Source: Christensenella sp. UBA6345
GTDB lineage: Bacteria; Bacillota; Clostridia; Christensenellales; UBA1242
Assembly: GCA_002437945.1 (NCBI GenBank)
Contig: DJSB01000026.1
Location: 2,541-54,280, forward strand
Direction: 5' to 3'
DNA: 51,740 bases
Below, piece after piece: positions 41,798 to 51,103 of this stretch. Position numbers and translations under genes: made by a program. Every line of letters begins with the position of its first letter. Position 1 is the first letter of the stretch. The notes under the pieces are model-generated. The model was not told the origin of the DNA. It did no database searches and saw only the letters and a program-made list of their open reading frames with translations.

Positions 41798-42880
41798 ATG
41801 TTAAATAGTAAAGAAAAAGTAGTATTGTATTTAAGTACATGTAGTTATATTAGTTATAAGAAACAAATGTCTATCATAGAAAATATCGAGTTAACTAATA
41901 TGTTTAATGACTATGAATTGTTTGTATCAGATATTAGTTCATACATAGACAGTACTGAATTAAAACAATTTGAAGAAGAGTATGATGAATACAAGTTTAA
42001 TTCATATATAAATAATTTAGAAAAATCTAATATAAGGGTAATTACTATTTTAAGTGATACATATCCTGATTTATTAAAAGAGATAGATACACCACCTGTT
42101 GTGTTATATGCTAAAGGTAATATAGATCTGCTTAATAGTACTTGTGTAGCAATAGTTGGTTCTAGACGTGCATCTAGATATGGTAAAGATGTTACAGAAC
42201 AATTTAGTTCGGCTATATCAAAATGTGGTGTTACAATAGTTAGTGGTCTTGCAGATGGTATAGATACTTTTGCACATGAATCTTGCGTAAAGGCAGGTGG
42301 TAAAACTATTGCAGTTCTTGGTGGCGGATTAAATGAAATTTATCCAGCAACTAACACTAATTTAGCCAATGATATATTAGCACATAATGGATTATTGATT
42401 AGTGAACATAAACCTAATGAAAAACCACAGACTTATTATTTCCCTATAAGAAATAGAATAATTGCGGGATTAAGCAAAGCGATATTAATTACTGAAGCAA
42501 CAGAAAAAAGTGGAAGTATGCATACAAAAAATTATGCATTAGAATATGGTAGGGAAGTTTTTGCTATTCCGGGGCGTATAAGTGATATGTATTCTAGTGG
42601 TTGTAATAAGATTATTAAAAACTGTCAAAGTGCTATTGCTCTTGAACCTAATGATATATTAAATTTTTTAGGCAAAAATTTTGTAGAAAATAAAACAAAT
42701 ATTGTGCAGTATAGTTTAACAGATAAGTTAATTTTAGATATAATAGATGTTAATGAAGTTCACTATGAAGAAATTTTGGCTAGAAGTGGTATGGATAGTA
42801 AAGAACTTAATACCATGTTAATTAGATTGGAATTAAAGGGACTTATAAAGAAATTGCCAGGAAATTTTTATAGCAAATAA
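41798..42880 (+). CDS. dprA: DNA-processing protein DprA
   Basis: A 360-residue Rossmann-fold protein that loads RecA on incoming single-stranded DNA. The core has AIVGSRRASRYG (about 113), VSGLADGIDTFAHESCVKAGGKTIAVLGGGLNEIYPATN, and RNRIIAGLSKAILITEA. The C-terminal winged-helix (about 300-360) is present and an N-terminal helical domain covers about 1-90. It lies three bases after comM. Adjacent comM and dprA raise the possibility of transformation competence, though both are also kept in non-competent bacteria. Confidence 0.97.
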   Translation: MLNSKEKVVLYLSTCSYISYKKQMSIIENIELTNMFNDYELFVSDISSYIDSTELKQFEEEYDEYKFNSYINNLEKSNIRVITILSDTYPDLLKEIDTPPVVLYAKGNIDLLNSTCVAIVGSRRASRYGKDVTEQFSSAISKCGVTIVSGLADGIDTFAHESCVKAGGKTIAVLGGGLNEIYPATNTNLANDILAHNGLLISEHKPNEKPQTYYFPIRNRIIAGLSKAILITEATEKSGSMHTKNYALEYGREVFAIPGRISDMYSSGCNKIIKNCQSAIALEPNDILNFLGKNFVENKTNIVQYSLTDKLILDIIDVNEVHYEEILARSGMDSKELNTMLIRLELKGLIKKLPGNFYSK

Positions 42881-42891
42881 TTGGAGGAACA

Positions 42892-45015
42892 ATGAATTTA
42901 GTCATAATAGAAGGTGTCGGTAAACAAGATACTATTAAAAAATATTTAGGTAAAGACTACGAAGTAGTTGCTACAAAGGGACATATTAGAGACTTGCCTG
43001 CTAAATTATTTGGTGTAAATTTACACGATAATTTTAAGCCACAATATGAGATTATGCCAGATAAAAAAGATATAGTAAAAATGTTGCAAGAAAAGGCTAA
43101 AAAGGCTGACAAAATATTCCTTGCAACCGACCCTGATAGAGAAGGGGAAGCAATTAGTTGGCATTTGTGTTATGTATTGGGGATTGATGAAAATTCACCA
43201 TGTCGTATAACATTTAATGAAATATCTAAAAATGCAGTAAACCGTGGATTAGAAAATCCTAGAGGTATTGATATTAGATTAGTTAATGCTCAACAAGCAA
43301 GACGTGTATTAGATAGAATAGTGGGTTATAAAATATCTCCTATCTTATGTAATAAAATTCAACCTAGATTAAGTGCTGGACGTGTACAAAGTGTTGCATT
43401 AAAATTGGTTGTTGATAGGGAACATGAAATTCAAAAATTTGTTCCTACTGAATACTGGACTCTTAATGCTGAATTATATCCTAAAGTAAAGAAAGATATA
43501 TTTAAAGCAAGTCTTACAAAAATTAATAACAAAAAAGCCAATATTCCTGATAAAGAATCAATGGATAAAGTTATTAATGATATTAATAATGGTGAATTTG
43601 TTGTTAAATCTGTTAAGAAAAGTCTACAAAAAACCCATGCTCAAGCACCATATACTACATCAACTATGCAACAAGAAGCACTTAATAAATTGGGCTTTAA
43701 TCTTAAAAAAGCAAGTTTTTGTGCACAAGAATTGTATGAAGGTGTTAATTTAGGTGATGAAGGAAAAGTTGCATTAATCACATATATACGTACTGACTCC
43801 GTAAGAGTAGCACCTGAAGCAATGGAAATGGCTAAAAAGTATATTGTTGCTAATTTTGGTGAAAAATATTTACCTTCTACTCCTAACTATTACAAAACAA
43901 AAGATACAGCCCAAGATGCGCACGAAGCAATTAGGCCTATTTCACTTGATCGTACACCTGAAAAGGTAAAGCCATATCTTAATGCTGATAACTACAAATT
44001 GTATAAATTAATTTATAATAAGTTTGTGGCTAGCCAAATGGCAGAGGCAACTCACAATGTTGTTGTTGCTGAAATAAATAATGGTAATTATACTTTTAAA
44101 GCAAGTGGAAAAACACCAGTATTTGACGGATTTATGGCTGTATATAATGCGGATAAAAAGACAGTTAAAAAAGAAGAAACTGAAGATAATGATGATGAAG
44201 GATTAAATGCTAATTTACCTGTGCTTATTGAAGGTGATGTGCTTAATCTAGAAAAACTAATCCCTGCACAAAAATATACAAAACCACCACAAAGATTTAC
44301 TGAAGCAACTTTGGTTAAAGAGATGGAAGAAAAGGGAATAGGTAGACCAGCAACATATACACCAACAATTACATTATTAGCAAGTAGAAAATATACTGAA
44401 AAAGATGGTAAATATTTAAAACCTACTGAACTAGGTGAAAAAATAAATGAATTATTAGAGAAATATTTTTCAGATGTAATTAATGTTAAATTTACTGCTA
44501 AAATGGAAAGTCAATTAGATGATGTAGCAGAACATGGTATTAACTGGCAGGATATGGTTGGCGACTTTTATAAAGAATTTGTTAAACTTCTTTATGCTTG
44601 TGATAAAGATAGCGTTAAGTTTAAGATTCCACCAAAAGAGACTGATATAGTCTGTGATAAGTGTGGGAGTAAAATGGTTATTAGAACAGGTAAGTATGGA
44701 GAATTTTTGGCTTGCTCTAATTATCCTACTTGTAAAAACATTCAACCTATTGTTAAGGAAATAGCAAAATGTCCAAAATGTGGTAAACCAGTTTACGAAA
44801 GAAAAAGTAAAAAGGGTAAGATTTTTTACGGATGTTCTGGGTACCCAGAATGTGACTTTGTGTCTTGGGAGATACCTACAGAATATAAATGTCCAAAGTG
44901 TGGGCAATACTTAACTAAAAAGAGTGTATATGGTAATACTAGATATAAATGTTCTAATGCAAATTGTGATTATACTCATATAGTTAAAAAGCCTAAAGAA
45001 AGCGAAAATCAATAG
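42892..45015 (+). CDS. topA: DNA topoisomerase I
   Basis: A 707-residue type IA topoisomerase that relaxes negative supercoils. The TOPRIM domain covers about 1-120, with ATKGHIRDLP and the metal-binding ATDPDREGE. The catalytic tyrosine is in ITYIRTDS (about 300). Three C-terminal zinc-ribbon units have cysteine quartets at CDKCG...CSNYPTC, CPKCG...CSGYPEC and CPKCG...CSNANC. The normally very conserved ESPAKAKT near the start is EGVGKQDT here, keeping the catalytic glutamate. It follows dprA by 11 bases with TTGGAGG upstream, the standard dprA-topA-trmFO order. Confidence 0.97.
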   Translation: MNLVIIEGVGKQDTIKKYLGKDYEVVATKGHIRDLPAKLFGVNLHDNFKPQYEIMPDKKDIVKMLQEKAKKADKIFLATDPDREGEAISWHLCYVLGIDENSPCRITFNEISKNAVNRGLENPRGIDIRLVNAQQARRVLDRIVGYKISPILCNKIQPRLSAGRVQSVALKLVVDREHEIQKFVPTEYWTLNAELYPKVKKDIFKASLTKINNKKANIPDKESMDKVINDINNGEFVVKSVKKSLQKTHAQAPYTTSTMQQEALNKLGFNLKKASFCAQELYEGVNLGDEGKVALITYIRTDSVRVAPEAMEMAKKYIVANFGEKYLPSTPNYYKTKDTAQDAHEAIRPISLDRTPEKVKPYLNADNYKLYKLIYNKFVASQMAEATHNVVVAEINNGNYTFKASGKTPVFDGFMAVYNADKKTVKKEETEDNDDEGLNANLPVLIEGDVLNLEKLIPAQKYTKPPQRFTEATLVKEMEEKGIGRPATYTPTITLLASRKYTEKDGKYLKPTELGEKINELLEKYFSDVINVKFTAKMESQLDDVAEHGINWQDMVGDFYKEFVKLLYACDKDSVKFKIPPKETDIVCDKCGSKMVIRTGKYGEFLACSNYPTCKNIQPIVKEIAKCPKCGKPVYERKSKKGKIFYGCSGYPECDFVSWEIPTEYKCPKCGQYLTKKSVYGNTRYKCSNANCDYTHIVKKPKESENQ

Positions 45016-45048
45016 TTTTGCATAGTATCTTACAAAGGATATAAAAAT

Positions 45049-46362
45049 ATGTTAAAAGAAGTTAATGTTATAGGTGCTGGTTTAGCGGGCTGTGAAGCAA
45101 GTTACCAATTGCTTAAACGTGGTTATAAAGTTAATCTTTATGAGATGAAACCAGTAAAATTTACACCCGCACATAAAAATAATAATTTTGCAGAATTGGT
45201 TTGTTCTAATTCTCTAAAATCCAATGATGTGACTAGTGCTTGTGGATTATTAAAAGAAGAATTAAGATATCTTGATTCTTTAGTAATAAAAGTCGCAGAT
45301 GAAGTTAAAGTTCCTGCTGGTAGTGCTTTGGCCGTTGATAGGCAATTGTTTAGTCAAAAAATTACTGATACACTAAAGGAATATGATAATTTAAACATAA
45401 TAACTGGTGAAGTAAAAGAATTTAATTTGGATTTACCAACAATTGTCGCCACAGGGCCATTAACAAGTGATGATTTGTCTAGTTATTTAAAATCAATATT
45501 TGAAGGCGAATATTTATATTTCTTTGACGCAATTGCTCCGATTGTTGATTATAATAGCATTGATTTTAATTATGCCTTTATTGGTGATAGATATGATAAA
45601 GGAACAAAAGATTATATCAATTGTCCTATGACTAAAGAAGAGTATGAAGTATTCTACAATGCATTAATTAATGCTGAAATTGTACATTTACATGAATTTG
45701 AAAATTCAAAAGTGTTTGAAGGTTGTATGCCTGTAGAAGTTTTGGCAAAACGTGGTATTGATTCGTTAAGGTACGGACCATTAAAGCCTGTAGGTTTAAC
45801 TGACCCTAAAACTGGTAGATGGCCGTATGCTTGTGTTCAATTGAGAAGAGAGACCAATAATCTTGATATGTTTAATATGGTAGGTTTTCAAACCAATTTA
45901 ACTTTTAAAGAACAAGAAAGAGTATTCAAATTAATACCAGCACTTCATGATGTCGAATTTTTAAGATATGGAGTGATGCATAGAAATACATTTATTAATG
46001 CTCCTACTATAATTAATAAATATTACCAAGTAAAACAGCACAACAATATATTTATTGCTGGACAGTTAAGCGGAGTAGAAGGGTATGTAGAGAGTATAGC
46101 AAGTGGTTTAACTTGTGCTATTAATATGGATAAGTATCTTAATAATCAACCACTAGTTGATTTTACTGCTAATACTATGATTGGAGCATTATCTAATTAT
46201 ATTGCTAATGCCGAGCCAAAACATTTTCAACCTATGAGTAGTAATATGGGTATATTAATTGGAAGCACTGAAAGAAATAGAGATAAAAAAGCAAAATATA
46301 AAAAATTAAGTGATATAGCACTTGAAAAATTAAAAGAAATAATCAAAGATAATAATATATAA
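45049..46362 (+). CDS. trmFO: Methylenetetrahydrofolate-tRNA-(uracil-5-)-methyltransferase TrmFO
   Basis: A 437-residue flavoprotein that makes ribothymidine at U54 in the tRNA T loop using methylene-THF. The FAD motif is VIGAGLAGCEASYQLLKRGYKVNLYEM at the start; then CSNSLKSND, VPAGSALAVDR, FIGDRYDKGTKDYINCPM, FEGCMPVEVLAKRGIDSLRYGPLKPVGL and GQLSGVEGYVESIASGL. Full length. In many Firmicutes hslV-hslU (often with xerC before them) follow trmFO; here only hslU does, 13 bases downstream. Confidence 0.98.
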   Translation: MLKEVNVIGAGLAGCEASYQLLKRGYKVNLYEMKPVKFTPAHKNNNFAELVCSNSLKSNDVTSACGLLKEELRYLDSLVIKVADEVKVPAGSALAVDRQLFSQKITDTLKEYDNLNIITGEVKEFNLDLPTIVATGPLTSDDLSSYLKSIFEGEYLYFFDAIAPIVDYNSIDFNYAFIGDRYDKGTKDYINCPMTKEEYEVFYNALINAEIVHLHEFENSKVFEGCMPVEVLAKRGIDSLRYGPLKPVGLTDPKTGRWPYACVQLRRETNNLDMFNMVGFQTNLTFKEQERVFKLIPALHDVEFLRYGVMHRNTFINAPTIINKYYQVKQHNNIFIAGQLSGVEGYVESIASGLTCAINMDKYLNNQPLVDFTANTMIGALSNYIANAEPKHFQPMSSNMGILIGSTERNRDKKAKYKKLSDIALEKLKEIIKDNNI

Positions 46363-46375
46363 TAAGGAGTCGTAT

Positions 46376-47707
46376 ATGGAATTATCACCAAAGCAAATTG
46401 TTGCCGAACTTGATAAATATATAATAGGTCAAAATAAAGGTAAAAGAGCAGTTGCGGTTGCTTTACGTAATAGGTACAGAAGAAGTAAATTACCTAAAGA
46501 AATGAGAGATGAAATTACTCCAAAAAATATAATAATGAAAGGACCTACAGGTGTAGGTAAAACTGAAATTGCTAGAAGATTAGCCAAATTAGTTAAAGCA
46601 CCTTTTGTTAAAGTTGAAGCAACTAAATTTACTGAAGTTGGCTATGTTGGACGTGATTGTGAAAGCATGGTTAGAGATTTGGTTGATGTGTCTGTAAGAC
46701 TAGTAAAAGAAGAAAAAATGCATGAAGTTCAAGTTAAGGCACAAGAAATAGTTAATAATCGAATTTTAGATGTTATTTATCCTATAAGAAAACAAGAAAA
46801 TCCTGATAAAGATGTTGATACATTACGTAAAGAAATTTTAGACGATATTGTAAGTGGAAAAATTGATAATGAAATTATTGAGATACCACTTTTAGATAAT
46901 TCTAAACCTATAGGAATGATGGCTGGAGTAGGTGCTGAATTGGATATAAGCAATATGCTAGGTTCTATATTCCCAGCACAAAAGAAAAAGAAGAAAGTAA
47001 CAGTAGAAAAAGCAAAAGAACTGTTACTTGCTGAAGAAAGTGATAAATTAATTGATACTGATAATGTTAATGCTGAAGCAATTAGAAGAGCAGAACAAGA
47101 AGGTATAATATTTATTGATGAAATAGATAAAATTGCTGGTAAAAATTCAAAAGGTCCTGATGTTAGTAGGGAAGGTGTTCAACGTGATATTTTACCTTTA
47201 GTTGAAGGCTGTAATGTAACTACAAAATATGGTGTAATAAAGACAGATTATATTTTGTTTATTGCTGCAGGGGCTTTTCATATAAGCAAGGTTGAAGATT
47301 TAATTCCTGAATTCCAAGGTAGATTCCCAATTCGTGTTGAATTAAGTAACTTAACAAAAGAAGATTTTTACAATATATTGACACAACCAAAGAATGCATT
47401 AACAAAACAGTATGCAGAAATGTTAAGTGTTGATAATATCAATCTTTCATTTACTGAAGATGCCTTAAAAGAAATTGCTAAAATTGCTGAAAATGAGAAT
47501 GAGAACGATGAGAATATAGGTGCAAGACGTTTGCATACTATTTTAGAATTATTGCTTGAAGATATTTCATTTAACGCAGACGGAACACATCCAATGTTAG
47601 ACGTTGTTATTAATAAAGAATATGTTGATAAGGTTTATGAAGAATCTGGTTTAAAGAGTAGTAAGAAAAAAATTCCACTAGGTTTTAATATTAACGAAAA
47701 CGAGTAA
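46376..47707 (+). CDS. hslU: HslU (ClpY) family AAA+ ATPase, without adjacent hslV
   Basis: A 443-residue unfoldase that normally feeds proteins to the HslV peptidase. Family marks are SPKQIVAELDKYIIGQNKGKRAVAVALRNRYRR, Walker A GPTGVGKTEIA (near 55), the pore motif GYVG (near 90), the I domain (about 110-235), Walker B IIFIDEIDKI and sensor/arginine regions (GRFPIRVEL, GARRLHTILE). The usual C-terminal activating tail of the DLSR(F/Y)IL type is replaced by KKKIPLGFNINENE. With hslV missing at its normal place, HslU may act alone or with a different partner. Confidence 0.95.
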   Translation: MELSPKQIVAELDKYIIGQNKGKRAVAVALRNRYRRSKLPKEMRDEITPKNIIMKGPTGVGKTEIARRLAKLVKAPFVKVEATKFTEVGYVGRDCESMVRDLVDVSVRLVKEEKMHEVQVKAQEIVNNRILDVIYPIRKQENPDKDVDTLRKEILDDIVSGKIDNEIIEIPLLDNSKPIGMMAGVGAELDISNMLGSIFPAQKKKKKVTVEKAKELLLAEESDKLIDTDNVNAEAIRRAEQEGIIFIDEIDKIAGKNSKGPDVSREGVQRDILPLVEGCNVTTKYGVIKTDYILFIAAGAFHISKVEDLIPEFQGRFPIRVELSNLTKEDFYNILTQPKNALTKQYAEMLSVDNINLSFTEDALKEIAKIAENENENDENIGARRLHTILELLLEDISFNADGTHPMLDVVINKEYVDKVYEESGLKSSKKKIPLGFNINENE

Positions 47708-47708
47708 T

Positions 47709-49808
47709 ATGGATAAAGAAGTACTTAAAGAAGAAAAAGAATATTTAATAAAAGTAGAAGATCAGATAAAGGATGATATAAATTCGTTATCTGCTTTTTT
47801 GGATACTGAAAAAGTAGAAATTCAAGAAGAAAAATATTCAATGCGTGAAAATTATGCTACTGCAAAAGATGTAGATGATAATTTTTTAGATATTTATTTA
47901 AGAAGCAATGAATATGATGAAAAAGTTAAAGAAAAAGAAAAATTGATTAGGATGCAACGTAATCCATATTTTGCACGTATTGATGTAAAAGAAGATGGTG
48001 GTAACCAATACTATAATTATATTGGTTATAGGAGTCTTAACAATAAAGATGGTGGGCTTTATATTATAGATTGGCGTGCACCTTTTGCGAGCCTATTCTA
48101 TGACTATGATAAAGGTAGATATAAATACTCTACAATTAATGGCACTATTAATGGAGAAATAATTAATAAACGTCAATTAAAAATAGACAATGGCGAGTTG
48201 AAGTATTATTTTGATGCAGATATAAAAGTTGATGATGATATTCTGCAAGAAACATTATCTGGTACTACTAACGAAAAAATGAAAAATATAGTAGCAACTA
48301 TTCAACGCGAACAAAACCAAATTATAAGATGTCCAGAAGAGTATAATACTCTAGTATTGGGAGTTGCTGGAAGTGGAAAAACATCAATTGCATTGCATAG
48401 GATAGCATATTTACTTTATAAACTTAAGGGAAAACTTAAGAGTAGTGAAGTGATGATATTGTCACCTAATGAGATGTTTTCTGGATATATTTCTGAAGTT
48501 TTGCCTGACTTAAATGAAGATAATGCTTTAAATACTACATTTGAAAAAATAATAAAAAACGAACTTGGAGATAAGATAGAATTTGAAACGAAAAAAGAAC
48601 AGGTAGAACGTAGACTATTTAATAAATTTCCGTTTGATGATGATAAAGATGGCTATCAATTTTTAATTGATTTATATACATTTTTGGTTAAATATTGCAC
48701 AAAAGCATTTAGACCTACTAATATAAAGATAGGTGCTTACAATATTCCTGAATCCAAGATTGCTAGTATGTATTTCCATTCTTTTAAAAAAGTACTACCT
48801 TATAAGCGTATAGATTGGATGATTGAAAATCTTTATGATACTTATTTTTCAAGTTTTAAAGATTTGGAGTTTAGAATACAAGATTTTTTAAAAGCCAAAT
48901 TGTATAGAATGTTTGTTAATAATAATCCAATCAATATATATAAATTATTTTTAAAGAATTTAGGAAAACCTTTTTCTTTGATTAATGGTAAAATTAAATT
49001 TGAAGATATTGTACCTATATTAATGATTAATTTCTTTTTATATGGAAGTATAGATTATACTTCATTTAAACATGTTGTTATTGATGAATCACAGGATTAT
49101 AATGCAATACAATTGTTTTTAATTAATAGTTATTTCAATTGTACAAAAACAATAGTAGGAGATATAGGACAATCATTAAATGTAGACACTTCTCATAGTT
49201 TAGTGGATCATATTGACGATATATTTAGTATCTCTAATGCCGAACATTCTTTAGTTAATCTTAATAATTATGAGAAAAAAGAAATTAAGAAACTATACTT
49301 GTATAAGAGTTATAGGTCTAGTTATCAAATAACTAATTTGTCTAATTCTATTTTAGAGCGTACTGATTGTGAACCTATTAAACGTCTGGGTGCTGAACCA
49401 GAATTAAAGAGAATTAAGACTCGTGAAGAATTGGTTAATACTATTACTTCAAAAATTGATGAGTATAAATCTAAAGGTTATAATAATATTGGTATTATTA
49501 CTAAAACCACAAAAAATGCAAAAGAATTATATTCTATTTGTAAATCCATTAAAGATATACAGTTGATTACAACCAATGATACTTATACTAATGGTGCAGT
49601 TATTATAGATGCATTTAGTTCAAAGGGACTAGAATTTGATGGTGTGATATTGTTTAACACTAATGATGTTGAATATAATACACAACTAGACAGACAGTTG
49701 TTATATGTTGCTACAACAAGGGCATTGCACGATATTATGTTATTGTATACCAATAAGCCATCAAGATTTTTAAATAATTATTTTCAAGGAAAGAAAGATG
49801 TCATTTAA
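47709..49808 (+). CDS. helD: HelD-like RNA polymerase-associated UvrD/Rep-family helicase
   Basis: A 699-residue superfamily 1 ATPase. The N-terminal coiled coil (about 1-70) and the segment YIGYRSLNNKDGGLYIIDWRAPFASLFYDY (about 98-125) are characteristic of HelD, which enters RNA polymerase channels and recycles stalled complexes. Walker A GVAGSGKTSIALHRIAYLLY is at about 218-237, Walker B HVVIDESQDYN at about 455-465, then VGDIGQSL, YKSYRSSYQIT and the C-terminal VATTRALHDIMLLY. It begins one base after hslU ends and overlaps tcdA by 11 bases. Confidence 0.92.
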   Translation: MDKEVLKEEKEYLIKVEDQIKDDINSLSAFLDTEKVEIQEEKYSMRENYATAKDVDDNFLDIYLRSNEYDEKVKEKEKLIRMQRNPYFARIDVKEDGGNQYYNYIGYRSLNNKDGGLYIIDWRAPFASLFYDYDKGRYKYSTINGTINGEIINKRQLKIDNGELKYYFDADIKVDDDILQETLSGTTNEKMKNIVATIQREQNQIIRCPEEYNTLVLGVAGSGKTSIALHRIAYLLYKLKGKLKSSEVMILSPNEMFSGYISEVLPDLNEDNALNTTFEKIIKNELGDKIEFETKKEQVERRLFNKFPFDDDKDGYQFLIDLYTFLVKYCTKAFRPTNIKIGAYNIPESKIASMYFHSFKKVLPYKRIDWMIENLYDTYFSSFKDLEFRIQDFLKAKLYRMFVNNNPINIYKLFLKNLGKPFSLINGKIKFEDIVPILMINFFLYGSIDYTSFKHVVIDESQDYNAIQLFLINSYFNCTKTIVGDIGQSLNVDTSHSLVDHIDDIFSISNAEHSLVNLNNYEKKEIKKLYLYKSYRSSYQITNLSNSILERTDCEPIKRLGAEPELKRIKTREELVNTITSKIDEYKSKGYNNIGIITKTTKNAKELYSICKSIKDIQLITTNDTYTNGAVIIDAFSSKGLEFDGVILFNTNDVEYNTQLDRQLLYVATTRALHDIMLLYTNKPSRFLNNYFQGKKDVI

Positions 49809-50490
49809 AGAAAGAACGAAAATTTTAATAGGTAATAATGGAATTGAAAAACTACAAAATTCTCATATTGCTGTGTTTGGCGTAGGCGGTGTTGGTGGGT
49901 ACACTTGTGAGATGTTGGTAAGAGCGGGAATAGGAGAGATAACTATTGTTGATTTTGATATAGTGTCTGAAAGCAATATTAATAGACAAATTGTTGCTTT
50001 ACATTCTACTATTGGAAAATTGAAAGTAGACGTGTTTAAACAGAGACTGCTTGACATCAATCCATTATTAAAAATCAATACATATCCTATTAAGTTTTGT
50101 GAAGAAAATATTAATGAATTGTTTGATAATAAACATTATGATTATGTTGTTGATGCAATTGATGATTTAAACAATAAAGTTTTACTTATTAAGACTTGCC
50201 ATAATAGAAATATTAATATAATAAGTGCTATGGGTGCTGGTAATAGGTGTGATATACCTGTATTTAAAGTTGCTGATATTTATAGCACATATAATGATGG
50301 ATTGGCTAAATTGCTGCGTAAAAGACTAAGAAATGAGAATATTCCCGATCATAAAGTTGTATTTACTCAATCTATTTCTCAACCTAAATCTAACATTGTA
50401 GGGAGTATATCATATTATCCTTCAATGTGTGGTTGCACATTGTGTGCGTATGTAATAAATGAATTATTAAGTGGAGTTAATAATGATTAA
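49798..50490 (+). CDS. tcdA: tRNA threonylcarbamoyladenosine dehydratase (TcdA/CsdL-like E1 enzyme)
   Basis: A 230-residue E1-like enzyme that uses ATP to cyclise t6A37 of tRNA to ct6A. It has the nucleotide-binding GVGGVGGYTCEMLVRAGIGEITIVDFD (about 27-53), ESNINRQIVALHSTIGKLKVDV, DAIDDLNNKVLLIKTC, and a C-terminal cysteine cluster MCGCTLCAYVIN. Length fits the family. In E. coli TcdA works with a cysteine desulfurase/CsdE pair, and a cysteine desulfurase gene follows 0.6 kb downstream. Confidence 0.93.
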   Translation: MSFKERTKILIGNNGIEKLQNSHIAVFGVGGVGGYTCEMLVRAGIGEITIVDFDIVSESNINRQIVALHSTIGKLKVDVFKQRLLDINPLLKINTYPIKFCEENINELFDNKHYDYVVDAIDDLNNKVLLIKTCHNRNINIISAMGAGNRCDIPVFKVADIYSTYNDGLAKLLRKRLRNENIPDHKVVFTQSISQPKSNIVGSISYYPSMCGCTLCAYVINELLSGVNND

Positions 50491-50800
50491 AGATATAGAG
50501 CCATCTCAATTAAAAGAGATTGTAGACAACAATAGTACAGTGCTAGTACATTTTTATCTTGAAGGATCTATGCCTTGTACACTTTTAGATGAAATATTTA
50601 AGGCAATAGACAGAGAGTATGGTGAAAAATTGGTTATTGTTAGAATAGACCATAAAAAATATTATGACGAATGTATAAAAATGAAAGCGATAATAACTCC
50701 TACAATTGTAGTGTTTAAAGATGGAATGATGCTTGAAAAAGAAATGAGATATAAGACTAAAGATGAGTTAATGTATATGCTTAAAAAATATTTAGTATAA
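50483..50800 (+). CDS. Thioredoxin-fold protein lacking the first active-site cysteine
   Basis: A 105-residue thioredoxin-like protein. The fold is shown by VLVHFYLEGSMPCTLLDEIFKAI, where thioredoxin has WCGPC, and by the cis-proline in AIITPTIVVFKDG. The motif is S-M-P-C, so the attacking cysteine is a serine and classical disulfide reduction is not expected; a single-thiol role or a purely structural or chaperone role is possible. The ATG at 50483, with GGAG six bases upstream, is preferred to a GTG at 50471. It overlaps tcdA by 8 bases. Confidence 0.85.
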   Translation: MIKDIEPSQLKEIVDNNSTVLVHFYLEGSMPCTLLDEIFKAIDREYGEKLVIVRIDHKKYYDECIKMKAIITPTIVVFKDGMMLEKEMRYKTKDELMYMLKKYLV

Positions 50801-50836
50801 ATCAAAATAAATTAGTATAATATAAAAATTTGTAAT

Positions 50837-50865
50837 GAAGAAGGTTATTAGACTTTCTTCTTTTT
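50837..50865 (+). terminator. Intrinsic terminator after the thioredoxin-like gene
   Basis: GAAGAAGG pairs with CTTTCTTC (one G-T pair) around an 8-base loop, followed by T5. The remaining spacer up to the cysteine desulfurase gene (50866-51103) is AT-rich and holds only that gene's promoter and ribosome-binding site; no riboswitch was recognised. Confidence 0.8.
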
Positions 50866-51005
50866 ATCTTGTAATACATAATTTTTATGGTGATAACATG
50901 ATAATATTTTTAAAGTTTAATAATAAAAACTGAAATAATTTATTAAAATAATCAAAAAATAAGAAGAAAACTTTACAAATTTAAAATTAATTAAAATATG
51001 TTATA

Positions 51006-51034
51006 TTGACAATTATGTTTTTAATTATTATACT
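51006..51034 (+). promoter_or_regulatory. Promoter of the cysteine desulfurase gene
   Basis: TTGACA (51006-51011), 17 bases, TATACT (51029-51034): a near-consensus vegetative promoter, about 70 bases ahead of the start codon. Confidence 0.85.
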
Positions 51035-51103
51035 AATAGTATCTATAATTAGAAAAATGTGTAAATATTTTTTTAATAATTAAATAACTAAAGGAAATTT
51101 TAA

